Positions 23,166 to 31,777 of a stretch of 42,761 nt of DNA are shown one piece after another. The stretch comes from JAAZLS01 sp964585925. GTDB taxonomy: Bacteria > Bacillota > Dethiobacteria > DTU022. The notes under the pieces are model-generated. The model was not told where the DNA came from. It worked only from the letters and a program-made list of their open reading frames with translations, and did not search any database. The DNA lies in NCBI GenBank assembly GCA_964585925.1, contig CAZPFS010000014.1, positions 1-42,761 of the forward strand, read 5' to 3'. The position numbers and the translations under genes are program-made. Every line of letters starts with the position of its first letter. Position 1 is the first letter of the stretch.

Positions 23166-24305
23166 TACCCTGATAAAATATTTGCCCGGCAACTGCCGCA
23201 AAAAACCCTTCAGTTCCAGGTTCAACAGGCCGGCGGAAACGGTTTGCGCCGGCAAACCGCTGGATCGGATGATCTGATCAATATGTTCCGGCCGATAGGG
23301 GACCAGCTCCAGCAGGTCCTGTTCCGGTAGAGATAAATCCGGCTCTGTTTTTTCCTTCCGGGTTTCCCGGTTTACAGAGCTTACCGGCAGTTCGTCCAGT
23401 ATATCCGCCACCGTTTCCACCAGTTTGGCCCCGTCTCTGATCAAGCGGTGACAACCGCGGCTGTACGGGCTGTCAATGTTTCCGGGCACGGCAAATACTT
23501 CCCGATTTTGCTCCAAGGCAAAGTTGGCGGTAATTAGCGCCCCACTCTTATCGGGGGCTTCCACCACCACCGTCCCCAAAGACAAGCCGCTGATGATCCG
23601 GTTTCGCTGCGGGAAATTCTGAGGCAACGGAGGCATATCGAGGGGAAACTCGGACATGATCATTCCAGAAGAAGCAATACGGTCCCTCAAATCCCGGTTC
23701 CGGAAAGGGTAGTCAATATTTAATCCACACCCCAGCACCGCAACCGTTCGCCCGCTTGCCTTGAGCGCCCCTCGGTGTGCCTGGGTGTCTATCCCCAGCG
23801 CCAGCCCGCTGACCACCACAATCCCCAAACCGGCAAGCTGTACTGCCAGCCGGGCGGCTATCTCCCGCCCGTAAGATGTGCACCGGCGGCTGCCCACTAT
23901 CGCCACCGTCGGCTGATCGTCTGCCGGACCGCGGCCACAAATGTACAGCACCGGGGGAGGACGGCTGATGGTTTTTAACAGCGCCGGATACTCAGGGCTG
24001 TTCAATCCCCACACGCCATGGCCCATGTTTTGAAGACGAAGCCACTCTTTTTCCGGATCAATTAGGTTCCGTTCTCCGACCAGACCGGGCACAATATTCC
24101 GCAACGCTGGAATCTCGGCCCAACTCATCTCCGGCGCATTCCAGGCTGCCTTGGCGGATCCGAAGTAGTTCAATAACAATCCCATGCGCACCGGCCCCAG
24201 CAGCCGGATGCGGTTTAAAGCATTAAGATACTTGAGCTCTTCCATTTCAAAATCAAAGCCTGTGCTCCGGAAGGACAGTATAACCATTTCCCCCGCCGAG
24301 CACAA
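23163..24305 (-). CDS. dprA: DNA-processing protein DprA
   Basis: A 380-residue DprA. After an N-terminal helical (SAM-like) region, the Rossmann-like core carries VAIVGSRRCTSYG, SGLALGIDTQAHRGAL, VLGCGLNIDYP and the block FPLDMPPLPQNFPQRNRIISGLS, all DprA hallmarks. The C-terminal winged-helix-like DML1 domain is present. DprA loads RecA onto incoming single-stranded DNA in transformation. The start is a TTG with GGGAGG 9 nt upstream; in-frame ATGs six and twenty codons later have no better site. It lies 45 bp downstream of the aminomutase gene and upstream of topA, the normal order. Presence alone does not prove competence. Confidence 0.95.
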   Translation of the reverse strand: MCSAGEMVILSFRSTGFDFEMEELKYLNALNRIRLLGPVRMGLLLNYFGSAKAAWNAPEMSWAEIPALRNIVPGLVGERNLIDPEKEWLRLQNMGHGVWGLNSPEYPALLKTISRPPPVLYICGRGPADDQPTVAIVGSRRCTSYGREIAARLAVQLAGLGIVVVSGLALGIDTQAHRGALKASGRTVAVLGCGLNIDYPFRNRDLRDRIASSGMIMSEFPLDMPPLPQNFPQRNRIISGLSLGTVVVEAPDKSGALITANFALEQNREVFAVPGNIDSPYSRGCHRLIRDGAKLVETVADILDELPVSSVNRETRKEKTEPDLSLPEQDLLELVPYRPEHIDQIIRSSGLPAQTVSAGLLNLELKGFLRQLPGKYFIRV

Positions 24306-24350
24306 GCCGGGTATCCTCCCTGTGGTTTTTTCGGGTTCATCCCCACATTT

Positions 24351-25589
24351 TCAGTTATCGCAATACATAATCCGATCTTCCCAGGTGCGGATCTTGATAA
24401 AATCTTTTCCGATCCCCACCAGATAGGTCGGCAGCAGCGGTGTTTTCCCGTAACCATGGGGGGCATTGATAATATAGGTGGGTATGGCCAACCCGGAGGT
24501 ATAACCCCGCAGGTATTCCATAATCTCCAGCCCATCCTCTACCTTGGTCCAAAAGTGGGCCGTGCCCCTGACCTTTTTGGCATGAAATATATAGTAGGGG
24601 CGAACCATAACCCTGAGCAGTTCCTGGTTCAGTTTCCTCATCACATATCGGTCATTGTTAATGCCTTTTAAAAGCACAGCCTGGTTGCCCAGGGCGACCC
24701 CGGTGCGAGCCAGTTTTAGGCAGGCTTCTTCGGCAGCGGGCGTGATTTCCAAAGGATGATTGAACTGGGTGTTAACATAGAGCGGAAGGTGGTGGGATAA
24801 TATTTCGCATAATTCAGCGTCAATGCGTCCCGGCAGCGTCACCGGGGTGCGGGTGCCAAACCGTTTAATCTCCACGTGCGGTATTTGATCCAGCTGTTCC
24901 AGCAACCAGGCAATTTTTTTATTGCCCAGCATAAATGCGTCACCGCCGGTCAGGAGCACATCCCTGATCTCGCTGTTCTGTTTTACGTAATCCAAAGCCT
25001 GTTCCAGTTGATCCTGGGGGGTAGCATGGCTGATTTCCGTAATGTTGCGGCGCCTCTGGCAGTGACGGCAATACATGGCACATTCATTGGTAACATTGAT
25101 GATCAGCCGGTCCGGGTAACGCCGGGTGACCGCCGGAGCGGGCGAGGTGTGCTTTTCATCCATAGGATCATCTTCGCCACAGGCACCGTTATATTCATTT
25201 ATAACGGGAATAGCCTGTTTCCTGATCGGGTCGGCCCTGTTTTCCGGATCCATCAGGCTTAAATAATAAGGAGAGATCGTCCAACTGAAATGAGAGCCGA
25301 CAAAATCAATTTCCTCAATTTCCTGTTCAGTCAAATTTATAAACTGCTGTAACTTCCCTGATGATTTGATCCGGTTCCTCAGTTGCCAGTGCCAATCTTG
25401 CCACTCGGCGTCGGTAGCTCCAAAATATGACTTGATTTTTTCCCGGCGCTTTATAATTTCAGACCAGCATTTGAAACCGGTGGGTATCTTATCCCGGGCT
25501 TGCTGGTAATCCGAGATCTTTTCCTTTAGCTGTTCAGCTCTTTGTAAAGAGACAAGATGTTTATCATCGCTGTTGGTTGTTTCACTCAT
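24351..25589 (-). CDS. eam: glutamate 2,3-aminomutase (radical SAM, PLP)
   Basis: A 412-residue KamA-family radical SAM enzyme. The cluster motif is Cys170-x3-Cys174-x2-Cys177 (CAMYCRHC) followed by QRRR, and the PLP lysine is Lys382 in GYGKTP. Lysine 2,3-aminomutase holds the lysine side chain with two aspartates, one in QCD and one seven residues before the PLP lysine (DAPGGGGK). Here those positions are Lys338 (HAK) and Asn375 (NAPHGYGK). From memory, the characterised glutamate 2,3-aminomutase has Lys and Asn there. I therefore assign glutamate to beta-glutamate conversion. The KAM C-terminal Cys region is missing, as expected. AAGGAGGTGA gives a strong start. Beta-glutamate is an osmolyte, so a salt-stress role is possible. 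Confidence 0.85.
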   Translation of the reverse strand: MSETTNSDDKHLVSLQRAEQLKEKISDYQQARDKIPTGFKCWSEIIKRREKIKSYFGATDAEWQDWHWQLRNRIKSSGKLQQFINLTEQEIEEIDFVGSHFSWTISPYYLSLMDPENRADPIRKQAIPVINEYNGACGEDDPMDEKHTSPAPAVTRRYPDRLIINVTNECAMYCRHCQRRRNITEISHATPQDQLEQALDYVKQNSEIRDVLLTGGDAFMLGNKKIAWLLEQLDQIPHVEIKRFGTRTPVTLPGRIDAELCEILSHHLPLYVNTQFNHPLEITPAAEEACLKLARTGVALGNQAVLLKGINNDRYVMRKLNQELLRVMVRPYYIFHAKKVRGTAHFWTKVEDGLEIMEYLRGYTSGLAIPTYIINAPHGYGKTPLLPTYLVGIGKDFIKIRTWEDRIMYCDN

Positions 25590-25643
25590 AGTCGCTATTT
25601 CACCTCCTTGTGGCCACAAATATAGCGGACTTGAGACTTTTAC

Positions 25644-25652
25644 AGTATATCA
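25644..25652 (-). promoter_or_regulatory. extended -10 promoter before eam
   Basis: TGATATACT on the minus strand is an extended -10 (5 of 6 plus TGn). Transcription would begin near 25637. The leader contains the 12-bp palindrome TTGTGGCCACAA (25608-25619), which touches the ribosome binding site and could fold or bind a regulator. This promoter would drive eam and probably the dprA-codY genes that follow. Confidence 0.45.
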
Positions 25653-25704
25653 CAACCGCCAAAACCCTAAAACAAAAAATTCAAATACAGCAATTTACAC
25701 CTTG

Positions 25705-26562
25705 CTATATATTGCCAAAATCGCACCTGAGGTTGTCAATCAGGCGGGTACGGCCCACAAATGCCGCGGCCATCAGTAAAACACTATTTTCGATAATCTT
25801 GATTTCCTGCAGGGTTTCGGCATCTACCACGGCCACGTAATCGATCCGGACCAGAGGCTGCTGCTCGATCATTTGTTTTATTTTTTTTGCCAACTCCCGG
25901 CCGCGTCTTTCCCCCTGCAAGATCATGGCTTCCCCTTTTTTTAGGCTGCGGTAGAGTATGCGGGCAGCCACCCTTTCCGCAGGCCGGAGGTGCCTGTGGC
26001 GGGAACTGAGGGCCAATCCATCTTTCTCCCGCACAGTCGGGCCGACAACCACCTCCAGATCCAGATTGAGATCCCGCACCATTTTTTGGACTACCCGGGC
26101 CTGCTGGGCATCTTTTTGTCCGAAGTAGGCCCGATCCGGCCGCACCAGATTAAACAATTTGACTACGATGGTGGTCACTCCCCGAAAATGGCCGGGGCGG
26201 GTGAGGGCACAAAGGGTTTCCGTAAGCGGACCGGTTACTTCTACAAAAGTAGAATAACCCTTGGGGTAAAGTTGTTCCGCCCTCGGCATAAAAACCAGAT
26301 CACAACCCGCCTGCCGCGCCATTTGCAGATCCCTCTTGGTATCCCGGGGGTAAACAGCGTAATCTTCGGTTGGCCCAAACTGCAGGGGGTTTACAAAAAT
26401 GCTCAGCACCACATAATCATTGCTGCGGCGGGCTTCTTCCAACAACGACAGATGGCCGCGATGTAAAAAACCCATGGTGGGGACAAAACCGATCCTGTCT
26501 CCACGCAGTTTTATCTCCCTGGCCCGAGTAGCCATCAGGGCCGGATCTCGAATTACTTCCAT
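25705..26562 (-). CDS. panC: pantoate-beta-alanine ligase (PanC)
   Basis: A 285-residue pantothenate synthetase, the normal length. The nucleotidyl-transferase HIGH-type motif HRGH is at 34-37 after FVPTMGFLH, with FVNPLQFGPTEDY, YFGQKDAQQ and the KMSKS-like LSSRH. It joins pantoate to beta-alanine with ATP. The start has GGGAGGTGA upstream. It follows panB by 28 bp as the third gene of the pantothenate unit. No panD (beta-alanine supply) is in the window. Confidence 0.97.
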   Translation of the reverse strand: MEVIRDPALMATRAREIKLRGDRIGFVPTMGFLHRGHLSLLEEARRSNDYVVLSIFVNPLQFGPTEDYAVYPRDTKRDLQMARQAGCDLVFMPRAEQLYPKGYSTFVEVTGPLTETLCALTRPGHFRGVTTIVVKLFNLVRPDRAYFGQKDAQQARVVQKMVRDLNLDLEVVVGPTVREKDGLALSSRHRHLRPAERVAARILYRSLKKGEAMILQGERRGRELAKKIKQMIEQQPLVRIDYVAVVDAETLQEIKIIENSVLLMAAAFVGRTRLIDNLRCDFGNI

Positions 26563-26590
26563 AAGCTATCACCTCCCTGCAGGTCATGTG

Positions 26591-27424
26591 CTATATTAAC
26601 TGATCAACTATCTCCTTTGGCATGTCGAAACTATGTTCCGCCGCGGGGAACTCCCCCCGCCGGACCTCTTCCAGATAGTCTTTGGCCCCATCCAGCATCA
26701 ACTGGCGGGCCTGGGCATATTCCCGCACAAATTTGGGCCGGTATCCGCTATATAGGCCCATTACATCGTGAAAAACCAATACCTGGCCGTCACAGTGAGC
26801 GCCCGCTCCGATCCCTATGGTGGGAATGTCCAGCTTTTCAGTGATCATCCCGGCCAGTGACCAGGGAATACATTCCAATACTACCGCACAGGCTCCGGCC
26901 TCTTGCAGTATCACCGCATCCTCCATCAACCGGCGGGCGGAATCTAAATCTTTACCCTGAACTTTAAACCCGCCCAGCTGTGCCACCGACTGGGGGGTTA
27001 AACCCAGATGCCCCACCACCGGGATCCCCGCTCCAGTTATCCCTTGCACTGCTCCGGACACCTCTCGCCCCCCTTCAAGCTTAATCGCTTGCGCACCGGT
27101 CTCCCGAATGACCTGCCCAGCATTGACCATGGCCTGTTCCCGGTTTATTTCATAGGTCATGAAGGGAAGATCGATGATCACCATGGCCCGTTTGACCCCT
27201 CGGACTACCGCCCGCCCGTGGTGAATCATATCTGCCAGGGTTACCGCCCTGGTATCGGGATAGCCCAGAACCACCATTCCCAATGAATCGCCGACTAAAA
27301 TAGTATCCGCGCCGGCCTCATCTACCAGTTCCGCAGTCGGGTAATCATAGGCGGTGAGCATGGTTATTTTTTCACCTTGGGATTTCATTTTTTTCAGAGT
27401 AAGGACAGTAACTTTTTTATTCAT
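26591..27424 (-). CDS. panB: 3-methyl-2-oxobutanoate hydroxymethyltransferase (PanB)
   Basis: A 277-residue (beta/alpha)8-barrel enzyme that makes ketopantoate from ketoisovalerate and methylene-tetrahydrofolate. Typical blocks are MLTAYDYPTA, GDSLGMVVLGY, VIIDLPFMTYE, KLEGG and GHLGLTPQS. GGAGGAGG upstream sets the ATG. It sits between the Rossmann-like gene (32 bp) and panC (28 bp), so one message is expected. All family motifs appear intact. Confidence 0.97.
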   Translation of the reverse strand: MNKKVTVLTLKKMKSQGEKITMLTAYDYPTAELVDEAGADTILVGDSLGMVVLGYPDTRAVTLADMIHHGRAVVRGVKRAMVIIDLPFMTYEINREQAMVNAGQVIRETGAQAIKLEGGREVSGAVQGITGAGIPVVGHLGLTPQSVAQLGGFKVQGKDLDSARRLMEDAVILQEAGACAVVLECIPWSLAGMITEKLDIPTIGIGAGAHCDGQVLVFHDVMGLYSGYRPKFVREYAQARQLMLDGAKDYLEEVRRGEFPAAEHSFDMPKEIVDQLI

Positions 27425-27456
27425 TTTTCCTCCTCCAGGTTAAAAATAGATATTGA

Positions 27457-28338
27457 TCATACCTTGTTCATGGCTTGCCGGAAAATTTTCTGCAACTTTT
27501 GAAAACCATCGGGCTCCAGCGTCCCTTTTTCCCTGGCTACCTGTGCCGTATACCGGCCCAGCAGGCAGTAGAGTTCGGTTATTTCGGGGGCCATTTTTTC
27601 CAAACTCTGAAGATGAGCGGAGATGGTCGGACTGTCACCGCGATCGATGGGCCCGGTCAGGGCCTGTGGGGAACCTCTCTCTTTCAGACTGGCCAGGGTT
27701 CCCTCCAGTAAGGGCATCAGAGCCGGTAAAGCCTCCGCGCGGGGCACCCCTGCTTTTTGCGCCAATTGAAGGGCCAGATCAACAATGGACACGAAATAAT
27801 TACAGGCCACACAGGCTGCGGCGTGATAGAGCGGTTTCAAGGTGGTTTTGATAAACAGCAGGTGTCCTTCCAGCGCCTCCACCAGGGCTTTCCCCACCGG
27901 CAGTGCCCCTTCATCTCCTTCCAGTGTAAAATAAGTACCGGCAATTTGGCTCACCCCGGCTTTCACCGCGGGGAAGGTTTGCAAAGGATGCAAAGACAAC
28001 GCCATTGCCCCCTGCTCCCGGGCAGTTTTTAAAATTTCTGAGCTGCAGGCGCCGCTGGTATGCAGAACCACCTGCCCGGGGAGAATTCCCCCTTCCTCCG
28101 CCAGGCGGCGACAGGTTTCCTCAATAACTCGATCCGGGGTGGTAATAAACACTATTTCCGCCTCCGGTGTAAACCGGGAGGGCAATAGATCAAAACGGCA
28201 GCCCAATATTTCTGCGGCCCGCCGGGAAGATTTTTCCCTGCGGCAACAGGCCCCCACCACGGTGAACCCTTTTTCCCGAAGACACAGCGCCAGGCTGATC
28301 CCCACATTGCCTGCTCCCACTACCGCCAGTCTATTCAT
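27457..28338 (-). CDS. Rossmann-like/DUF2520 oxidoreductase, first gene of the pan operon
   Basis: A 293-residue protein with an N-terminal Rossmann domain (VVGAGNVGISLALCL, glycine motif GAGNVG near 8-13) and a C-terminal helical DUF2520 domain, typical of the 6-phosphogluconate-dehydrogenase-like superfamily. LHTSGACSS and SLHPLQTFP are family landmarks. No reaction is established. Its place directly before panB and panC, and the lack of a PanE-type gene here, make ketopantoate reduction a reasonable hypothesis. GGAGGGG precedes the ATG. It is first after the leader with the terminator hairpin. IlvC elsewhere could also supply the activity. Confidence 0.85.
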   Translation of the reverse strand: MNRLAVVGAGNVGISLALCLREKGFTVVGACCRREKSSRRAAEILGCRFDLLPSRFTPEAEIVFITTPDRVIEETCRRLAEEGGILPGQVVLHTSGACSSEILKTAREQGAMALSLHPLQTFPAVKAGVSQIAGTYFTLEGDEGALPVGKALVEALEGHLLFIKTTLKPLYHAAACVACNYFVSIVDLALQLAQKAGVPRAEALPALMPLLEGTLASLKERGSPQALTGPIDRGDSPTISAHLQSLEKMAPEITELYCLLGRYTAQVAREKGTLEPDGFQKLQKIFRQAMNKV

Positions 28339-28356
28339 GGCTCCCCTCCATAATCG

Positions 28357-28397
28357 AAAAATAATTTAAAACACCTTCCTCAAGAAGCAGGAAGGTG
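28357..28397 (-). terminator. intrinsic terminator in the pan leader (attenuator candidate)
   Basis: CACCTTCCT (28372-28380) and AGGAAGGTG (28389-28397) give a perfect 9-bp stem with an 8-nt loop, followed on the minus strand by TTTTAAATTATTTTT. It lies 19 nt before the first gene's ATG and about 180 nt past the M42 stop. A promoter-like pair lies upstream of it, so it may be an attenuator rather than only the end of the M42 transcript. Confidence 0.65.
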
Positions 28398-28518
28398 CTG
28401 TTCTAAGGGCAAACTTTAATTGTACCCCTGTCCCGGTCTTCGCAAAGCTCCAAGCAGAGTTTAAAATCAACTGATAATTGATTCCAGGTAGGACGCCTAA
28501 AGCTGCCCTCCTGTAAAC

Positions 28519-28547
28519 ATTTAACTATAAACAGCCGAAGGGGTCAA
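28519..28547 (-). promoter_or_regulatory. candidate promoter and about 170-nt leader of the pan operon
   Basis: TTGACC (28547-28542) and TTAAAT (28524-28519) are spaced 17 bp. Transcription would start near 28512, giving a leader of about 170 nt that ends with the terminator hairpin. The leader contains AGGGG...CCCTT pairing potential around 28430-28403 which could compete with the terminator. The pan RNA motif is known upstream of panB genes in Bacillota, but I could not match its bulged-A hairpins by eye. Confidence 0.45.
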
Positions 28548-28576
28548 TATTTTTTTACACCTATCCCCGTTTTGTC

Positions 28577-29575
28577 TTAAATCCCGTACTGGTTTACCGG
28601 CCAGGGGTTTAGACAGAGTTTCTCCAACAGGTCCGCGGCCGCCTTCAGATCTCCCAGATCAACCATTTCCGAAGGGGTATGGACATAGCGGCAGGGAATG
28701 GAAATCGCTCCGGTGGGGACACCCTCCCGGCTGAGATGAATTGCTCCGGCGTCGGTCCCCCCCTGTTCCAGGACTTCCAGTTGGTAGGGGATATGATAGC
28801 GTTCGGCGGTTTCCACCATAAATTGGCGCACTGCGGGGTGGGTGATCACCGAGCTGTCCCGGACCTTGATCGCCGCCCCCTGGCCCAGTGCCACCGCCAT
28901 TAGAGGTGACTTGGGGGTATCCCCCACGCGGGTGACATCTACCGCCAGGCCAAAATCCGGTTTCAAATGATAGGCGGCGGTACGGGCCCCCCGCAAACCC
29001 ACTTCCTCCTGTACGGAAAAAACAAAGCATACCTCCTGCGGGATTTCCGGCGGCAGCCGGCGGATGGTTTCGATCAGTACCGCACAGCCGGCCCGGTCGT
29101 CCATAGCCTTGGCCAGGCAGCGCTCACCCAGGCTGACAAAAGGTTGGTCCGGAACCGCCAGATCACCGACCTGAATAGCCGCAGCCTGTTGTGTGGATCC
29201 CGTATCCAGGAATATTTTGGTCCAATCGAGTTCCTGCATATTTTTGATCTTTTCATGATAAACCGCTCCCACCAGGCCCTGTTTGAATTTAAGCCTTTGT
29301 CCTACCAACTGATGGGGAAGTATCCCTCCCGCCGGAGCCAGCCGGGCAAACCCCCGATCATCGATGTGAGTGACTACCGCCCCGATTTCGTCCATATGGG
29401 CCGAGACAACTACCCGGGGGGAAGGGCCTTTTCGGACCGCCACCAGATTTCCCAGGTTGTCGGTGTTAATTTGATCCACTTTTTCTCTGATGGTCTGTTC
29501 GATCAACAAAGCCACCCGGTTTTCTTCCCCCGAGGGCCCAAATGCCTCGGTAAGCAGTTTAAGCAATGCTTCCAT
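28577..29575 (-). CDS. M42 family metallopeptidase, copy 3
   Basis: A 332-residue M42 aminopeptidase of the TET/FrvX/glutamyl aminopeptidase type. Metal and catalytic residues: His60 and Asp62 in AHMDEIG, the bridging Asp in MDDRAG, Glu-Glu in VQEEVG, Asp in VDVTRVGD, and His in RYVHTP. M42 enzymes form large self-compartmentalised shells that trim peptides. GGAGGTAACC fixes the ATG four codons after an earlier ATG. It is separated from copy 2 by 111 bp, the widest gap in the operon, so it may have extra control. It is about as similar to the other two as separate subfamilies, not a recent duplicate. Confidence 0.93.
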   Translation of the reverse strand: MEALLKLLTEAFGPSGEENRVALLIEQTIREKVDQINTDNLGNLVAVRKGPSPRVVVSAHMDEIGAVVTHIDDRGFARLAPAGGILPHQLVGQRLKFKQGLVGAVYHEKIKNMQELDWTKIFLDTGSTQQAAAIQVGDLAVPDQPFVSLGERCLAKAMDDRAGCAVLIETIRRLPPEIPQEVCFVFSVQEEVGLRGARTAAYHLKPDFGLAVDVTRVGDTPKSPLMAVALGQGAAIKVRDSSVITHPAVRQFMVETAERYHIPYQLEVLEQGGTDAGAIHLSREGVPTGAISIPCRYVHTPSEMVDLGDLKAAADLLEKLCLNPWPVNQYGI

Positions 29576-29686
29576 GGTTACCTCCATTTAATGAAATATC
29601 TGGGACGGGAACCTTTCACCTTTCTCCCATTACGGCGGTTTATCCCGGTCCGGCCATAACGGATTTGCAGAAATATAGTTTTTATC

Positions 29687-30706
29687 TCAATCCAGTGCAT
29701 TCAGCCAGGCCCTGATCAGGGCCGCCGTATATTTCAGATCACTTTCTTTCAACACACTGTGGGGGGTATGTATATAGCGGCAGGGAATTGAAACCACCGC
29801 GGCCCTGACCCCTCCCCGGGACAGGGCTATCGCTCCGGCATCGGTACCGCCGCCGGCAAATCGCCGGTGCTGAAAGGGAATACCGCACTGTTCGGCCACC
29901 GTGATCAGCTGCTGTCGGATTTGGCGGCAGGCCATGAATGAATGATCCATGAAACTGAGCGCCGGTCCTTGGCCCAGCGAGGTTACCGTAAAATCAGGCT
30001 CGGTACCCGGCGTATCTGCAGCCATGGTCCCCTCAACAATGATCGCCAGTTCCGGCTGCAGAGCGTAGGCGGCAGCCTTTGCTCCCCCTGAACCCACCTC
30101 CTCCTGAACGGTAAAGGCAACATCAAAGGAGAGTTCGCTCTCTTCAAGCAACAGCTCCAACAGCACTGCACAGCCGGCCCGATCATCAAAAGCCTTTCCC
30201 CGGAAACAGCCGCTGCCAAAAGGGATCATCACCGAATCAAAGCAGGCATAATCTCCGGGGCTGATATGTTTTAAAGCCTGTTCTTTATCTTTGGCCCCGA
30301 TATCTATATACAGCTGTTCCAGCGCGATTGGTTTTTTACGTTCCTCCGGTTCCTGCAGATGAATGGCTTTGCAGCCGATTACCCCTGGAATCCGGTTGAC
30401 GCCCACTTTTACCGCCTTGGAGGGCAAAATCCGCGGATCGAGGCCCCCCACCGGTTTGAATCTCAGCTGGCCTGTTTTTTCCACCGAGGTTACCATCAGT
30501 CCCACCTCATCCATGTGGGCCGCCAGCATCACTTTCGGCCCCTGACGCCGGCCCTGCCTGTGCACCAGCAGATTGCCCAGAGTATCGGTGCGAATAGCTA
30601 AAGAAAGACCGCCGGCGCCGCTCCTCAGAATATCTGCAATTGCCCGGCGGACCCCTCCTTCGTCTCCGGAAACCCCATGCAGGTTTGACAGGATCTCTAA
30701 ATACAT
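29687..30706 (-). CDS. M42 family metallopeptidase, copy 2
   Basis: A 339-residue M42 peptidase. His64 and Asp66 lie in AHMDEVG, the bridging Asp in FDDRAG, the catalytic Glu-Glu in VQEEVG, and His in RYIHTP. Where copies 1 and 3 have VDVT, this one has VEGTMAAD, a Glu in place of the metal-binding Asp, which is known in the FrvX subgroup. GGAGGG 7 nt upstream gives the ATG, which lies inside the last 10 nt of copy 1, so the two are translationally coupled. Different ligand types suggest different peptide specificity and possibly mixed oligomers. Confidence 0.93.
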   Translation of the reverse strand: MYLEILSNLHGVSGDEGGVRRAIADILRSGAGGLSLAIRTDTLGNLLVHRQGRRQGPKVMLAAHMDEVGLMVTSVEKTGQLRFKPVGGLDPRILPSKAVKVGVNRIPGVIGCKAIHLQEPEERKKPIALEQLYIDIGAKDKEQALKHISPGDYACFDSVMIPFGSGCFRGKAFDDRAGCAVLLELLLEESELSFDVAFTVQEEVGSGGAKAAAYALQPELAIIVEGTMAADTPGTEPDFTVTSLGQGPALSFMDHSFMACRQIRQQLITVAEQCGIPFQHRRFAGGGTDAGAIALSRGGVRAAVVSIPCRYIHTPHSVLKESDLKYTAALIRAWLNALD

Positions 30707-31761
30707 TTTAATCCCTCCACCAGGGCGCAATCTATATTGCGGGCAAAACAGGCCAACAGTCGCCCGGTAAAATGAAGATCATCGGTATGGAGCGTTTCCA
30801 CGGTGGAATGCATGTACCGTAGGGGAATGGAAAGAAGGGCAGTGGGGATTCCTTCCCGGGAGATCTGAATTGCCCGGGAATCGGTAGAGGCCGGTCCGGA
30901 GACGGGCTCTATCTGGCAGGGAATCCGGTTCTCCTCAGCCAGTTCCCGCAACCGCCCCACCAGAGCCGGGTGAAAATTGGGGCCGATGCCTACCGTCGGT
31001 CCCCCACCCAATTCGAAGCCATCTTCCTCCTTGATGCCGGGCGACAGGCCGTGGGTTACATCCACCGCCACCGCCAGATCGGGAGAAAGGCCATAAGCAG
31101 CCGTGACCGCGCCCCGCAGCCCCACCTCTTCCTGAACGGTAGCCACAAAGTAAACGCGGCAAAAATGATAAACCTTTGCCAATTCCGCGGCACACCATAT
31201 CATTGCCGCCACCCCGGAGCGGTTGTCCAGCGACTTGCCGGACAGGCAATTCCCGGCAGCCATGGTCAGCAGTGGCTGATCCAGAGAGATATAATCCCCT
31301 GTACGGACCTCCCGGCAGGCTTGCTCCTGGTCCATCCCTAAATCGATAAACAGGTCCTCGATTTTCAACTCTTTTTTTTGTTCCTGTTTTGTGAGCAGGT
31401 GCGGGGGTTGGGATCCGATAACACCCCTGCAACGGCTGCGCCCGTGAATTTCCACCGCCTGTCCGGGCAGGTTCCAAGGGTTAAGACCGCCAATGGCCGT
31501 AAAACGGACAAATCCCCGCTCTATTTGGGTCACCATGCCCCCTATTTCATCCATATGGGCGGCTATTAACAGAGATGGCGCTTTTTCCCCGCCGGCCCCT
31601 TCTTTAAACCCGATAAGATTTCCCAGTGAATCCCGGTGCAGGCTGGTCACATACGGCTCCAGGTAGCCCGCGGCCAGTTTGGCCGGTTCCTGTTCGTCTC
31701 CCGATACGCCCGCGGCTCCGGTAAGGGATTTTAGAATGGCGATCAGTTTATTTTTTTCCAT
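30697..31761 (-). CDS. M42 family metallopeptidase, copy 1
   Basis: A 354-residue M42 peptidase. His69 and Asp71 in AHMDEIG, Asp179 in SLDNRSG (others have DDRAG), Glu211-Glu212 in VQEEVG, Asp234 in VDVTHG and His318 in RYMHST. All metal-binding positions remain, so it should be active, though DNRSG and MHS are unusual. It starts 16 bp after the MetE-like gene and overlaps copy 2. The three copies follow cimA and the MetE-like gene in one direction. Roles in peptide catabolism or in recycling amino acids fit that context but are inferred. Confidence 0.92.
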   Translation of the reverse strand: MEKNKLIAILKSLTGAAGVSGDEQEPAKLAAGYLEPYVTSLHRDSLGNLIGFKEGAGGEKAPSLLIAAHMDEIGGMVTQIERGFVRFTAIGGLNPWNLPGQAVEIHGRSRCRGVIGSQPPHLLTKQEQKKELKIEDLFIDLGMDQEQACREVRTGDYISLDQPLLTMAAGNCLSGKSLDNRSGVAAMIWCAAELAKVYHFCRVYFVATVQEEVGLRGAVTAAYGLSPDLAVAVDVTHGLSPGIKEEDGFELGGGPTVGIGPNFHPALVGRLRELAEENRIPCQIEPVSGPASTDSRAIQISREGIPTALLSIPLRYMHSTVETLHTDDLHFTGRLLACFARNIDCALVEGLKCI

Positions 31762-31777
31762 ACCATATCCCCCAATT

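Noticed and set aside
24351..25589. Lysine 2,3-aminomutase
   Set aside because: The two side-chain-binding Asp positions are Lys and Asn, and the C-terminal Cys region of KAM is absent.
28400..28576. T-box riboswitch before the pan operon
   Set aside because: No AGGGTGGNACCGCG-like T-box sequence and no specifier-loop layout visible.
29600..29612. GGGACGGGAACC between M42 copies, similar to the REP core
   Set aside because: Lacks the flanking stem arms and tandem 10-mers, so it is probably chance.
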